Positions 24,086 to 33,180 are shown, numbered from the stretch's first letter. The stretch is DNA of 43,496 nucleotides from an uncultured Alphaproteobacteria bacterium (GCA_902600225.1 CACKIH010000009.1:1-43496), one strand, 5' to 3'. Program-made: numbers and translations. Notes: generated by a model not told the origin, from the sequence alone.

Positions 24086-25896
24086 TTATCTTCTATAAAT
24101 TTTATTTCTAATGGCTCAAACATATATGGATTTGTATCTTTTTTGAAATTAAAAAAAGAAAAATTATTCTTAAAAATATCAGTAAAATTTTTTGAATTAA
24201 GTTTATATTGATAACTAAAATTTAATTCAGAAATATTAATTTCCTTTTTTTGATTTGAAGAATTTACAAATAAATAATACTCTTTATGATTTAATACAAT
24301 TTTTAATCCATAAACTTCATTAATTGGATTAAATTTATAAATTTCTGAATTTGATAATGAAATAAGAAAATCATTTAAATAATATAATGGTCTTTTGGTG
24401 TTATCTTTATTTAATATTCCGTGATGCCCATAAATGGAATTAAAAGTAAAAAATTTTGACTCTTTATTTATTGATTGAATAAAAATTGCCAGTGTCCAAG
24501 TTAATGAAAATAATTGATCATGTCTTGGATCGCTATCAGCCATTTCTAATCTTATCTTCTTTTTATTCTCTACAAGACTTTCACCATAAGGATTAAAATA
24601 CATTCCAATAGAAATTGGGCCAATATGGACATCAGAACTATTAGAAAAATTTTTTAGAGTTTTTAGGATATAAGGTATAGTTTCAGGTGTATTTAACACA
24701 CCATAATCACTAGAATCATGAACAATTGGAGTGAAAGAGAAACTAACCAAATCATAAAACATTTTTGGCCTCTTTCTATTTAATTCTGTAAAATTAGTGA
24801 CCATTCCTGAAACAATTTGACTATGAGAAAACATCTTTTTAGCAATTTTATAGTATTCATTTAATTCTGGAACTTCCGGCCATTCACCAGCAGGTTGAAA
24901 ACTATTTAAATATATTTTTGGACAAATTAAAATTTTATCTAAATTAACAGTATTCTCAGTTATAAATTTATTAATTTTTGTTAACTCTTTTTCAGGATCA
25001 TTAGTGTGATCAACTAAAGCTACTAGAAACACTTTGTTGTTAGAACTAGACTTTAAACTTGTAAAATATTCAGTAAAATCAATAAGATAATAGTAATAAT
25101 CAAAGCTGTTTATTAAATTATCTTCAGGAAGGGTTAGTGAATCAACTCTTATACCAATTTTAGGAAATTTATAAGAAGTAGTGTGATCAACTTTAACAAT
25201 TTTTTTAGATGGAAATGATCTTTGTTTTTTATTTTGTACATCAATTTTAACAGTTTGAGAGAAATTAGCCCCCTCTTTTTCCAAGTATGGAAAAGGATCT
25301 AATAAAGAGCCGCTATATATTTTGTAAGAAGCGTCACCCCAGTTTCTTTGATCTTCCATTTCAAACAAAATACCTTCAAAATTTATATTTACTAGCAAGC
25401 TATCATCTAAAGTGTAAGCTAGGTTTTTAAATTTAAAAAATGGCTGATCAGGATTAATAAATACTGGAAATTTTTTTTCCTCTTTTACCCCGGATTCTTT
25501 TGTTACAATGATATTTGAACCAACATGATTTTGTAATGGAATTAATAAATTAAAACCTATTCTATTAGTCCAAAAATCAGTTAAGAATTCTCCTTTAGAA
25601 GATAAGGTTATAGAATTTTCAGAGAATAATATGGTATTTCTTGTTTTAAGAATTTCAGTAATTCCATATTCTAAATCAAATATATATTCTAGAGATGAAT
25701 CAAAGTTTTCTTCATAATTTAGAATTTTAGGTTCATAATTTTTCCAATTTTTGTCTCTTACCAAGAATGATATCATTTTTAAAATTTGAAAATTCTGAAA
25801 AGTTATGTTTCGAAAAAAAAGATTATCTTTTAATATGGTAAAATTATTATTTGAGTTTTTATTAAAATTTTCTTCCAATAATTTAGAGTTATACAT
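24082..25896 (-). CDS. apnL: Probable D-apionate lactonase
   Basis: A 604-residue protein with the conserved FEMEDQRNWGDASYKIYSG block (178-196), an N-terminal beta-rich segment with GFNLLIPLQNHVGS (114-127) and a TIM-barrel-like C-terminal half with many Asp/His/Tyr. I recognise the EDQRNW-DASYK signature as that of ApnL, which hydrolyses D-apionolactone to D-apionate. It overlaps both neighbours (8 nt with the TTC38-like gene, 4 nt with the dehydrogenase), so the three form one operon. No signal peptide, so cytoplasmic, consistent with acting just after the dehydrogenase. The later steps of apionate breakdown are not in the window. Confidence 0.7.
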   Translation of the reverse strand: MYNSKLLEENFNKNSNNNFTILKDNLFFRNITFQNFQILKMISFLVRDKNWKNYEPKILNYEENFDSSLEYIFDLEYGITEILKTRNTILFSENSITLSSKGEFLTDFWTNRIGFNLLIPLQNHVGSNIIVTKESGVKEEKKFPVFINPDQPFFKFKNLAYTLDDSLLVNINFEGILFEMEDQRNWGDASYKIYSGSLLDPFPYLEKEGANFSQTVKIDVQNKKQRSFPSKKIVKVDHTTSYKFPKIGIRVDSLTLPEDNLINSFDYYYYLIDFTEYFTSLKSSSNNKVFLVALVDHTNDPEKELTKINKFITENTVNLDKILICPKIYLNSFQPAGEWPEVPELNEYYKIAKKMFSHSQIVSGMVTNFTELNRKRPKMFYDLVSFSFTPIVHDSSDYGVLNTPETIPYILKTLKNFSNSSDVHIGPISIGMYFNPYGESLVENKKKIRLEMADSDPRHDQLFSLTWTLAIFIQSINKESKFFTFNSIYGHHGILNKDNTKRPLYYLNDFLISLSNSEIYKFNPINEVYGLKIVLNHKEYYLFVNSSNQKKEINISELNFSYQYKLNSKNFTDIFKNNFSFFNFKKDTNPYMFEPLEIKFIEDK

Positions 25897-27136
25897 ATAA
25901 TTTTGATATTGATTTATAATTATTATATTCTGATATTAAATTTGATTTATTTTTTTCATACTTTGTATTTTGAATTAAACTTAAAAAAATAAGTTCTCGT
26001 TGTGCAAAACTACCCCCAAGGTATTTAAATTGCGATTTAATTATATTTTCATTTAATAATTCATGAGTTTTCATATTATTAATAATTGGCTTTAAGAAAT
26101 TAATATAATTTTCTTTAAAAGAGCTTTCTAAATAATTTTCTTCCATTCTGTTTTCAAGTTGATCAAAATAACTTTGATCATCATAGTATGAGTAATAAAA
26201 AATAAGATGATAATCGATGAAAGGAAGTATGTGTTGATTTTTAAAATATTCAGCATAATCTTTTAATTTATTCATTTTATCCTTAACATCTACTCCTTTG
26301 TAATGAAGTCTTAATAAGAAAGAACAAGCGTTACAAAAATCTAAATAAAAAATTTGTGAAGAAGAGAAATATTTATCAAATAGTTTTAAGCTTTTTTTAT
26401 ATTCTTGATTATAGAATAATATTAATGATTGGTGCCACCATATATGTCTTTTTATTGGTCCATAAATAGACCAATTAATTTTATTGAAATTATCAATTTT
26501 GTTAATTGAGTCGTTATTTTCATTATCGTGTACATGCAAAAGAGCATGCCAACTCCATAAATCATTAGATGATTGTGTTAATGAATTTACGGCTAGAAAC
26601 TTAGCTTTATCAATTAAATTATTTTCTTCATAAGCATAGCTAGTCATGCCTAATAGTAAATTGTAATGTTGATCATTTTCTGACCACTTACTCAGTATTT
26701 CGTCATGTTTATCTAAAAAATTAGCATCAATGCCTACGAAAATATTATTAAAATGAAATAATCTGATAGCAAAAATATCTTTAGGATTTTCTTTTATAAT
26801 TAATTCTAATTTTTTTAATAAATTTTTTAAATCATTATTAATCCAAAGTTTTGCAACTTCTAAATATTTATGAAAGTGATTATTGATATTATCAACTGAA
26901 ATAGATTTTATGGTGTCTTTAGCTAGTGTTAATTTATTTATATCTCTTGAAAAAAGTAATAAAAAAGTTTTCAATAATTTTGGAGCCTGAAAATTTCTAT
27001 TTTCTCGTATTAATTTATTAGTTATGACCATTGAATCTTTTTTAAAATAAATATATGAATCAATACATTCTTGAAATTTCTTAATTTCTTCATCCTTCTT
27101 ACTGTCAACCCAATAATGAAAATAATTGTTGTTCAT
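25889..27136 (-). CDS. TTC38-like tetratricopeptide protein
   Basis: A helical repeat protein of 415 residues from the ATG at 27136. The signature is WSWHALLHVHDNE followed some 30 residues later by IWWHQSLILFYNQEY, close to the W-x-HA-x-HV and HNWWHLAL blocks of the TTC38 family. The function of TTC38 proteins is unknown. Two ATGs are available, two codons apart; the second has AGGATGTTT in front and gives proper Shine-Dalgarno spacing, so I use it. First gene of the presumed apiose operon; the spacer upstream is shared with yjbQ and carries an inverted repeat. Confidence 0.66.
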   Translation of the reverse strand: MNNNYFHYWVDSKKDEEIKKFQECIDSYIYFKKDSMVITNKLIRENRNFQAPKLLKTFLLLFSRDINKLTLAKDTIKSISVDNINNHFHKYLEVAKLWINNDLKNLLKKLELIIKENPKDIFAIRLFHFNNIFVGIDANFLDKHDEILSKWSENDQHYNLLLGMTSYAYEENNLIDKAKFLAVNSLTQSSNDLWSWHALLHVHDNENNDSINKIDNFNKINWSIYGPIKRHIWWHQSLILFYNQEYKKSLKLFDKYFSSSQIFYLDFCNACSFLLRLHYKGVDVKDKMNKLKDYAEYFKNQHILPFIDYHLIFYYSYYDDQSYFDQLENRMEENYLESSFKENYINFLKPIINNMKTHELLNENIIKSQFKYLGGSFAQRELIFLSLIQNTKYEKNKSNLISEYNNYKSISKLYV

Positions 27137-27228
27137 AAACATCCTAAATACTTATTATAAATAATGTATCATAGTTTTTCCTTATTTGTATCTCTATTAA
27201 AACATATTTTAATAGTATTTAAAAAGGC

Positions 27229-27302
27229 GTGGCACTTATCTATAGAATAGTTCTTTTTTTCATAACATTAATTTTCATTATAATTCTCCTTGTAGGTGCC
27301 AC
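27229..27302. repeat. Long inverted repeat upstream of yjbQ
   Basis: GTGGCAC (27229-27235) and its complement GTGCCAC (27296-27302) flank 60 nt of very AT-rich DNA; with a G-U pair the RNA stem would be 9 bp. An AGAAT/ATTCT pair sits inside. The left end, GTGGCACTTATCTA, closely matches the reverse complement of the right end of the element at 28668-28734. It lies in the spacer between the TTC38-apnL-apsD operon and yjbQ. It may be a paired operator or a small structured RNA. A 28-codon hydrophobic frame starting at the GTG at 27229 (to 27315) overlaps it and I do not call it. Confidence 0.4.
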
Positions 27303-27324
27303 AACTTCATTTTAATATTATAAA

Positions 27325-27744
27325 ATGTTAAACTTACAAGATGAATTGATAATTTCTAATAATGGGCAAGGAATGTATGAAATTACAAATAATGTTCATG
27401 ATTGGATTGTAAAAAATAATATTATTAAAGGTCAGCTAAATTTATTTATACAACACACCTCTGCTTCATTAACAATTATGGAAAATGCTAGCTCCGATGT
27501 TTTGGAAGATATTAATTCTTTTTTTCAAAAAATTGTTCCTGAAGATTCTTCATTATATAAACACGGTTATGAAGGAGATGATGATATGCCTGCTCATATA
27601 AAATCTATGCTTACACAAACTTCATTAACAATCCCGATATACAATAAAGAATTACAATTAGGTATGTGGCAAGGGATATATCTAATTGAACACAGGTATA
27701 GTAAATACAAAAGAAAAATAATTCTAAGTTATGTAGGTGAGTGA
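27325..27744 (+). CDS. yjbQ: YjbQ/UPF0047 family protein
   Basis: A 139-residue small enzyme-like protein with all family blocks: IQHTSASLTIMENA (conserved His and Ser), DDMPAHIKSMLT and LGMWQGIYLIEHR. Members can show weak thiamin-phosphate synthase activity in complementation tests, but the physiological role is unknown. It stands alone on the plus strand, 9 nt after the inverted repeat's associated frame, and faces the convergent dioxygenase gene across 33 nt. Confidence 0.88.
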   Translation: MLNLQDELIISNNGQGMYEITNNVHDWIVKNNIIKGQLNLFIQHTSASLTIMENASSDVLEDINSFFQKIVPEDSSLYKHGYEGDDDMPAHIKSMLTQTSLTIPIYNKELQLGMWQGIYLIEHRYSKYKRKIILSYVGE

Positions 27745-27777
27745 ATTATAACCTTTTCAAATTCTAGTAAATAAATA

Positions 27778-28557
27778 TTAATTTTTTATTATTATTTCAT
27801 TATAATGGTTATTAAGTGCTAATAGATTTTGATAAGCATCATGATCAAAGTCATCTTTTGCTACTTTATCAGTTTTAAAATTTTTATATGTATCCTCCCC
27901 TCTTACACAAATAGCACTATCATTTTTACTTTTTAATTGTTTCATATCAGGAGAAATAAATTGAAAATTTAAACCTATTCTTCTGTCATTACTAAAATTA
28001 GGTTGAGATGCGTGTAATGTTAGACCATGATGAAAAGAAACTTCACCGGGTTCTAACGGACATGATACTGCTTTATTTATATCAATATCTTTTACAGTTT
28101 GACCTCTAGATAAAACATTATTTTTATCTTCAGTTGAATGATGTTCAAAAAATCCATTTTTATGGGAACCTGGAATCATTTGCATACAACCACTTTGATC
28201 ATTAGCTTTGGATAAAGCTAACCATGCACTTACTTGTTTTTCATTGTTATCAAATCCCCAATAGGTAAGATCTTGATGCCAACTTACGTGTGTTTTAGTG
28301 TTTGGTTCTTTTATTATAAAAGTTGCATTATATAACAATATATTTTTACCAATTATTTCTTCAACAAAATCAAGCAATATTTTATTAGTTGCTATTTCAT
28401 ACACCCATTTCATTATTGTATAAGTTTTCACAATATAATGGAGTTTACCTAATTTTTTTTCTGAGTCTTCTAATTTATTTCTAAAAAAATTTGCTTCTTT
28501 TGTATTATAAATTTTTAATGGTGAAAAATAGCCATTTAGATCATAAAAATCTTTCAT
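27778..28557 (-). CDS. Phytanoyl-CoA dioxygenase (PhyH) family Fe(II)/2-oxoglutarate oxygenase
   Basis: A 259-residue oxygenase. The iron ligands are visible as His-x-Asp in SWHQDLTYWG and the distal His in LTLHASQPN; the 2OG-binding Arg follows in NDRRIGLNFQF. MQMIPGSHKNGFFEHH is the standard PhyH core. The frame is open for 20 more codons upstream (to 28617), but that extension is a run of hydrophobic AT-rich codons before the family start MKDFYDLNGYF, so I start at 28557. The substrate is unknown; marine PhyH proteins act on lipids, quaternary amines or secondary metabolites. Confidence 0.82.
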   Translation of the reverse strand: MKDFYDLNGYFSPLKIYNTKEANFFRNKLEDSEKKLGKLHYIVKTYTIMKWVYEIATNKILLDFVEEIIGKNILLYNATFIIKEPNTKTHVSWHQDLTYWGFDNNEKQVSAWLALSKANDQSGCMQMIPGSHKNGFFEHHSTEDKNNVLSRGQTVKDIDINKAVSCPLEPGEVSFHHGLTLHASQPNFSNDRRIGLNFQFISPDMKQLKSKNDSAICVRGEDTYKNFKTDKVAKDDFDHDAYQNLLALNNHYNEIIIKN

Positions 28558-28667
28558 TCTTAAAATATTATTTAAATTGATTATTAATTCAATAAAAATT
28601 GACAATAAAAAAACCAATTAAACAAATAATTAATAAATCAAATATTAAAACAAATTCCATATTGGTT

Positions 28668-28734
28668 GTGACACTAATTCTTTATGGATAGAATACATTT
28701 ACTCACTAAATATATATTGGTAGATTAGTGCCAC
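28668..28734. repeat. Long inverted repeat upstream of the HDAC-family gene
   Basis: GTGACACTAAT (28668-28678) and ATTAGTGCCAC (28724-28734) are complementary at 10 of 11 positions across a 45-nt centre, which itself can form ATTCT/AGAAT and ATTTA/TAAAT hairpins. Its right end, read as the complement, is GTGGCACTAATCTA and matches the left end of the repeat at 27229. It lies in the 232-nt spacer between the divergent PhyH and HDAC-like genes, 55 nt before the latter's ATG. The rest of that spacer shows nothing I can name. Confidence 0.42.
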
Positions 28735-28789
28735 ATAATCTATGTACAAATTAATTTTGGCATAAATTGAGTTAAAAAGAGGCAAATTT

Positions 28790-29698
28790 ATGAAAAAAAT
28801 CAGTTGGGTAACACACGAAGATTATGACATTCCTCTGCCTGAAAATCATAAATTTACTGCCAGTAAGTTTTCAGATTTATATAATGAATTAAAAACTTCA
28901 GATTTTTATCATCGTGCAAAAATTCTAAGCCCTCAAAAATCAAGTGTTGATGAGGTTTCTATATGTCATGATTTAGATTACGTATTAAAAATTAAAAATG
29001 GTACATTATCCGATAAAGAAATAAGAAGATTGGGTTTTAAATGGTCAGAAACACTTTCTAATCGTTCTTTTTTAGCAGTTAATGGAACTCTATTAACATG
29101 CAAAGAAGCAATTAAGAATGGTATAGCAAATCATTTAGCAGGTGGCACACATCATAGTCATAGAGATTTTGGTTCAGGATATTGCGTTTTTAATGATATG
29201 GCTTATGCTTCATTACACTTGATAAGAGAACAACTAGTTAAAAAAATATTAATTTTTGATACCGATGTACATCAAGGAGATGGTACAGCTTCAATCCTTA
29301 AAAATAATAATGAAATTTTTACATGTTCTATTCATTGTAAAAATAATTTTCCGTTTAGAAAATCAATAAGTAACATGGATGTTGAATTAGATGATAATTT
29401 AGAAGATGATGAGTATTTGAAAATATTAAATCAAACTCTTAATTGTTGTATAAAAAATTTTAATCCTGATTTGGTTATTTTTGATACTGGAGTTGATATT
29501 CATGAGAATGATAAATTAGGAAATTTAAAAATAACAACTGAAGGATTATTAAAAAGAGATATTATGGTACTTGAATTTTTTAAGAATAAATCAATTCCCA
29601 TTGCAACAGTAATAGGTGGTGGATATTCAAATGATAAATTAGAGTTAGCTAAAAGACACAGTTTAATTTTTAAAGCTACATCAATGGTTTTTAACTAA
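28790..29698 (+). CDS. Histone deacetylase family (acetylpolyamine/acyl-lysine) amidohydrolase
   Basis: A 302-residue zinc amidohydrolase with the full arginase/deacetylase-fold active site: His121-His122 in GGTHHS, zinc ligands Asp159 and His161 in DTDVHQGDGT, Asp236 in FDTGVDIHEND, and the catalytic Tyr279 in GGGYS. FNDMAYA (135-141) is also conserved. The length and HDAC class IV-like pattern suggest a small-molecule or protein deacylase; bacterial relatives act on acetylpolyamines or acetoin-related substrates. A good AGAGG ribosome-binding site precedes the ATG. Its stop overlaps the convergent gene by 4 nt. Confidence 0.85.
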   Translation: MKKISWVTHEDYDIPLPENHKFTASKFSDLYNELKTSDFYHRAKILSPQKSSVDEVSICHDLDYVLKIKNGTLSDKEIRRLGFKWSETLSNRSFLAVNGTLLTCKEAIKNGIANHLAGGTHHSHRDFGSGYCVFNDMAYASLHLIREQLVKKILIFDTDVHQGDGTASILKNNNEIFTCSIHCKNNFPFRKSISNMDVELDDNLEDDEYLKILNQTLNCCIKNFNPDLVIFDTGVDIHENDKLGNLKITTEGLLKRDIMVLEFFKNKSIPIATVIGGGYSNDKLELAKRHSLIFKATSMVFN

Positions 29699-30102
29699 TT
29701 ACATTTAGAAATAACTGCTTGTATAGACTTATCATTATAAAAATATTCAAAACAATAATTTTTAAACGAATTAAAATGATCCTTAATAATTTTTAAGTTT
29801 TCTTTTTTATTATCAAAATCAATATATTCAAATTTAATTTTTTTAACAATACTATTAGAAAATTTTGGCATTGTAATTATTTCACCATCTTTAAATATTG
29901 ATTTTAAATAAAATGTATCTGAGTCATTATCCACTTTAGCAAATGAATTTTTTTTAATTAAAAAAAGAACATTTTCATTCCAATCATTTTTTTGAAATTC
30001 AAAAAGGATATTTAAATCATTAAGATTTATTAATTTATTAGAATCTATGGCTTTAGTATTTAATGATACAAAAATTAAACATAAAAAGAGTAGTTTTTTC
30101 AT
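29695..30102 (-). CDS. Hypothetical exported protein (135 aa)
   Basis: An N-terminal signal peptide (MKKLLFLCLIFVSLNTKA) is followed by a charged soluble domain of about 115 residues. Two cysteines near the C-terminus (YCFEYF and SKCN) could form a disulfide in the periplasm. No family recognised. It is convergent with the HDAC-like gene (4-nt overlap of stop codons) and divergent from the EamA gene. Confidence 0.6.
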   Translation of the reverse strand: MKKLLFLCLIFVSLNTKAIDSNKLINLNDLNILFEFQKNDWNENVLFLIKKNSFAKVDNDSDTFYLKSIFKDGEIITMPKFSNSIVKKIKFEYIDFDNKKENLKIIKDHFNSFKNYCFEYFYNDKSIQAVISKCN

Positions 30103-30170
30103 AAAAACAAGTGTGATTTAAAGTATGATACTGATAGATATATTATTTATCTATTTATTTTCAAATATTT

Positions 30171-31025
30171 ATGAAAACTAGAAATAAAGGTATTATACTA
30201 TCATTTATTGGAGTTTTAATACTTAGCCCTGACAGTTTATTAATTAGATTAGTAGATTTAGATGATTTTAGTTTAATATTTTATAGAAGCGCTTTACCGA
30301 TTGTAACAATATTAATTTTTCTTATTTATACATACCAAGAATCATTTCTTAAATCATTTTATCTGATTGGTGTACCAGGAATAATATACGCTATTCTTTA
30401 TGCTATAACTCATATTTGTTTTGTATATTCAATTCAGAACACTGCTGTAGCAAATACACTAGTATTAATTGCTTCCGCACCAATTTTTGCAGCTTTATTT
30501 TCAGTTTTCATACTTAAAGAAATACCTAGTCTTTTTACGTGGATAGTAATCTTAATAGCAATGTTAGCGATGATAATAATTGGTGTAGGAAGCTTTACAA
30601 CTACTGGGTTATACGGAGATTTAATGGCTCTTGTTGTAGCCATAGGTATGGGTTTTAGTATGGTTCTTGTAAGGTTATTTAAAAATAAAGATTTAGTACC
30701 AGCTTGTTTATTGGGATGCTTAATTTCAGCAATTTATGCTCTTCCATTTGGTATCAATTTTAATTTAAATAATGATCAATTTATTTTGATTATAATTATG
30801 TGCTTAATAATTTTGCCAATACCATTTATGATTATGACGATTTCTCCTAAATTTGCTCCTGCACATGAAGTAGCTTTAATTTTTTTACTTGAAAGTGTTT
30901 TAGGAACAACATGGGTTTGGTTTGTTATTAAAGAAGTTCCTCCATTGAATACAATAATTGGTGGTATTTTGTTACTAGGATCAGTTGCTATATTTATTTA
31001 TCAAACAACAAGAAAATCAAATTAA
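30171..31025 (+). CDS. EamA/DMT-family transporter
   Basis: A 284-residue inner-membrane protein with ten hydrophobic segments in two similar halves, each with the EamA pattern (first half: YSIQNTAVANTLVLIASAPIFAALFS; second: APAHEVALIFLLESVLGTTW). EamA proteins export amino acids, purines or other small metabolites, or import them; the substrate cannot be read here. One of three members of this family within 3 kb. It meets the convergent second EamA gene after 1 nt. Confidence 0.88.
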   Translation: MKTRNKGIILSFIGVLILSPDSLLIRLVDLDDFSLIFYRSALPIVTILIFLIYTYQESFLKSFYLIGVPGIIYAILYAITHICFVYSIQNTAVANTLVLIASAPIFAALFSVFILKEIPSLFTWIVILIAMLAMIIIGVGSFTTTGLYGDLMALVVAIGMGFSMVLVRLFKNKDLVPACLLGCLISAIYALPFGINFNLNNDQFILIIIMCLIILPIPFMIMTISPKFAPAHEVALIFLLESVLGTTWVWFVIKEVPPLNTIIGGILLLGSVAIFIYQTTRKSN

Positions 31026-31026
31026 T

Positions 31027-31869
31027 TTAAGTTTTTTTATTCTCTCTAATGAAAATATAAATACCGCTAAATACTATTAAGGATAAGCCTAAATAAATCC
31101 AAATATCTGGTAGATCACCAAAAAAAATATAACCAACTAATATATTTGTAGATATTTCAAAATAACCCAAAGGTGCTAATTTAGAAGCCTCACCAAGCCT
31201 TAAAGATAAAATAATTAAAAAATGTGCCAGAGCTCCAATAGAAGCTAACAAAATTAATAATAGTAATTGTCTCAAATCTATATTTGTCCAATAATAAGGT
31301 AAAATTAATGAAATTAATATACAGCCTACAAGACCGGTAAAAAGCAATGTAACTACAGGACTATCAATAAATGATAACTTACGTGTGTATATTATATAAA
31401 ATGCATAAGCTGTTCCTGCACCAATAGCTGAAATTGAAGCAAAATTGATTTCTAAAAATCCTGGTCTTATGATTATTAAAACACCAATAAAACCAATGAT
31501 AACTGCAGACCAACGATGAATACCTACTTTTTCTTTTAAATAAAATATTGATAAAATTGTTACTATTATTGGAGAAACAAAAGCAAGAGTTAAAGCTTGA
31601 GCCAAAGATATAATTGAAATTGCATAAAAGAAAAACACCGTTGAGAGGAATAAAAAAAATCCCCTAAATAGCTGTACTGAAATATTTTTAGGAAACTTAA
31701 TTTCTTTTCTAAAAAAAATTAAAGCTAAAGGAAAACTTACTAAAATCATAAAAAAATATCTACCCCAAATAATTTGAATGAAATGCATTTCAGAAGATAG
31801 GTATTTAGCTATACCATCCATAAAAGGTAATAAAAGCCAACCGGATATATTAAGGATATAAGCTAGCAT
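31027..31869 (-). CDS. EamA/DMT-family transporter
   Basis: A 280-residue ten-helix membrane protein. The two EamA halves are visible (ISLAQALTLAFVSPIIVTILSIFYLKEKVG in the first, LRLGEASKLAPLGYFEISTNILVGYIFF in the second, each given here as a landmark only). It resembles the S-adenosylmethionine/riboflavin-exporter-like branch common in Alphaproteobacteria. It lies 8 nt downstream of the four-CxxC protein gene on the same strand, so the two probably share an operon. Confidence 0.87.
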   Translation of the reverse strand: MLAYILNISGWLLLPFMDGIAKYLSSEMHFIQIIWGRYFFMILVSFPLALIFFRKEIKFPKNISVQLFRGFFLFLSTVFFFYAISIISLAQALTLAFVSPIIVTILSIFYLKEKVGIHRWSAVIIGFIGVLIIIRPGFLEINFASISAIGAGTAYAFYIIYTRKLSFIDSPVVTLLFTGLVGCILISLILPYYWTNIDLRQLLLLILLASIGALAHFLIILSLRLGEASKLAPLGYFEISTNILVGYIFFGDLPDIWIYLGLSLIVFSGIYIFIRENKKT

Positions 31870-31877
31870 TAATTTAA

Positions 31878-32273
31878 TTAAAAGGCATCAGGATCACAAA
31901 TTTTGCAAACTAAGTTACCTACTCCTTTTTGAGGATTATATGTTTGATAAAAAATATCTTTTGATTGAATATTTTTTTCATACAAATATTTTTCAATTTC
32001 CCAATAAAAACGATAACATCTTGAGCATTTTGGAGCATCTAACTTATGAGCTGGTTTATAAATATTAATCCATAATTTGTGAAATTTATCTAAATTTTTT
32101 ATATTAATATTTTCAGATATATTTGTTGGAATATCCATAAAGCATGTAGAACATTGTATTTCTGCAACAACATCTTTATATGGTCCTTCATTATATTTTT
32201 TCCCCATTGTTGTTTTAGATTTATATTTATTGGATTTACAGTTTGGGCAATGAAAATTTATATCTTTTTGCAT
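31878..32273 (-). CDS. Hypothetical zinc-ribbon-like protein with four CxxC motifs
   Basis: A 131-residue cytoplasmic protein. Four Cys pairs are present: CPNC (about 9-12), CSTC (about 41-44), CSRC (about 83-86) and CKIC (about 123-126). Two zinc-ribbon sites, or one ribbon plus another metal site, would fit. The middle (DKFHKLWINIYKPAHKLD) is helical and basic. No family recognised. It precedes an EamA transporter by 8 nt and is divergent from another, so it may belong to a small metabolite or metal-linked unit. Confidence 0.65.
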   Translation of the reverse strand: MQKDINFHCPNCKSNKYKSKTTMGKKYNEGPYKDVVAEIQCSTCFMDIPTNISENINIKNLDKFHKLWINIYKPAHKLDAPKCSRCYRFYWEIEKYLYEKNIQSKDIFYQTYNPQKGVGNLVCKICDPDAF

Positions 32274-32331
32274 AAAAAACTATAGAGAAATTTTCTTATC
32301 ACTTATAGAGGTTTAATAATATACTTTTGTT

Positions 32332-33180
32332 ATGAATTTATATTTTCCTTATCTTTTTGTTTTTTTCTGGAGTTCAGCATTTATCAGTGGTCAATTTATA
32401 GTTCAGTCAGCAAGTCCATTTGCTGCATTATCATTTAGATTTTTAATCGTTTCTATTTTTTTCTTATTATTTTCATTTTTCTTCAGAGAAAAAATTTTAG
32501 TTAATTATAAATTAATTTTACAGGCATCAATAACAGGGGTTCTTTTTCATGGTTTTTATCTCGGTGGTGTGTTTTTTTCATATTCAATTGGTTTATCAGC
32601 TACATTATCTGCTTTAATAGTTGGTTTACAACCTATTCTAACAAATATTTTTAGCGGACCAATACTAAAAGAGAGAGTAACACTAGTTCAATGGATAGGA
32701 ATAACACTTGGGTTTATTGGAACTGTATTAGTCATTGGTTACGATATTGGTAAAACCATTCCATTTTTAGGAGTAATCGCTTCAATAGTAGCTCTACTTG
32801 GCGCAACTACTGCAACAATATGGCAAAAGAAATTTACAAGTGAAATTACATTATCAGTAAATAATTTTTATCAAGCAATTGCTGCAACATTTTTTTTAAT
32901 CATTGCATCCTTTCTATTTGAAATTTCATTTATAAATTTTGATAAAAGATTTATTTTATCAATGGGGTGGCAAATAATTATGGTATCTTTTGGTGCATAT
33001 GCAATTCTAATGTATTTAATTAAGACTGGGACAGCAAGTAAAACATCAAATCTATTTTTTTTAATACCCCCTACAACAGCTGTAATGGCTTATTTAGTGC
33101 TAGGAGAAAATCTATATTTGATTGATATAATAGGATTATTAATTTGCACTTTCGGAGTATATATAGCTACAAGAAAGTAA
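32332..33180 (+). CDS. EamA/DMT-family transporter
   Basis: A 282-residue ten-helix membrane protein with two EamA halves (SIGLSATLSALIVGLQPILT in the first, KTGTASKTSNLFFLIPPTTA in the second). The opening FVFFWSSAFISGQFIVQSASPF is typical of the YdcZ/RhaT-like drug/metabolite exporters. Substrate unknown. It is divergent from the CxxC-protein gene (58-nt spacer) and convergent with the sulfatase gene with a 1-nt gap. Confidence 0.88.
   Translation: MNLYFPYLFVFFWSSAFISGQFIVQSASPFAALSFRFLIVSIFFLLFSFFFREKILVNYKLILQASITGVLFHGFYLGGVFFSYSIGLSATLSALIVGLQPILTNIFSGPILKERVTLVQWIGITLGFIGTVLVIGYDIGKTIPFLGVIASIVALLGATTATIWQKKFTSEITLSVNNFYQAIAATFFLIIASFLFEISFINFDKRFILSMGWQIIMVSFGAYAILMYLIKTGTASKTSNLFFLIPPTTAVMAYLVLGENLYLIDIIGLLICTFGVYIATRK

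Noticed and set aside
27229-27315. 28-codon GTG-started hydrophobic frame
   Set aside because: The ribosome-binding-like AAGG is too close to the start and the frame coincides with the inverted repeat; chance is more likely.
28558-28617. Hydrophobic 20-codon extension of the PhyH-type gene
   Set aside because: It looks like chance AT-rich coding ahead of the conserved start; cytoplasmic PhyH enzymes have no such leader.
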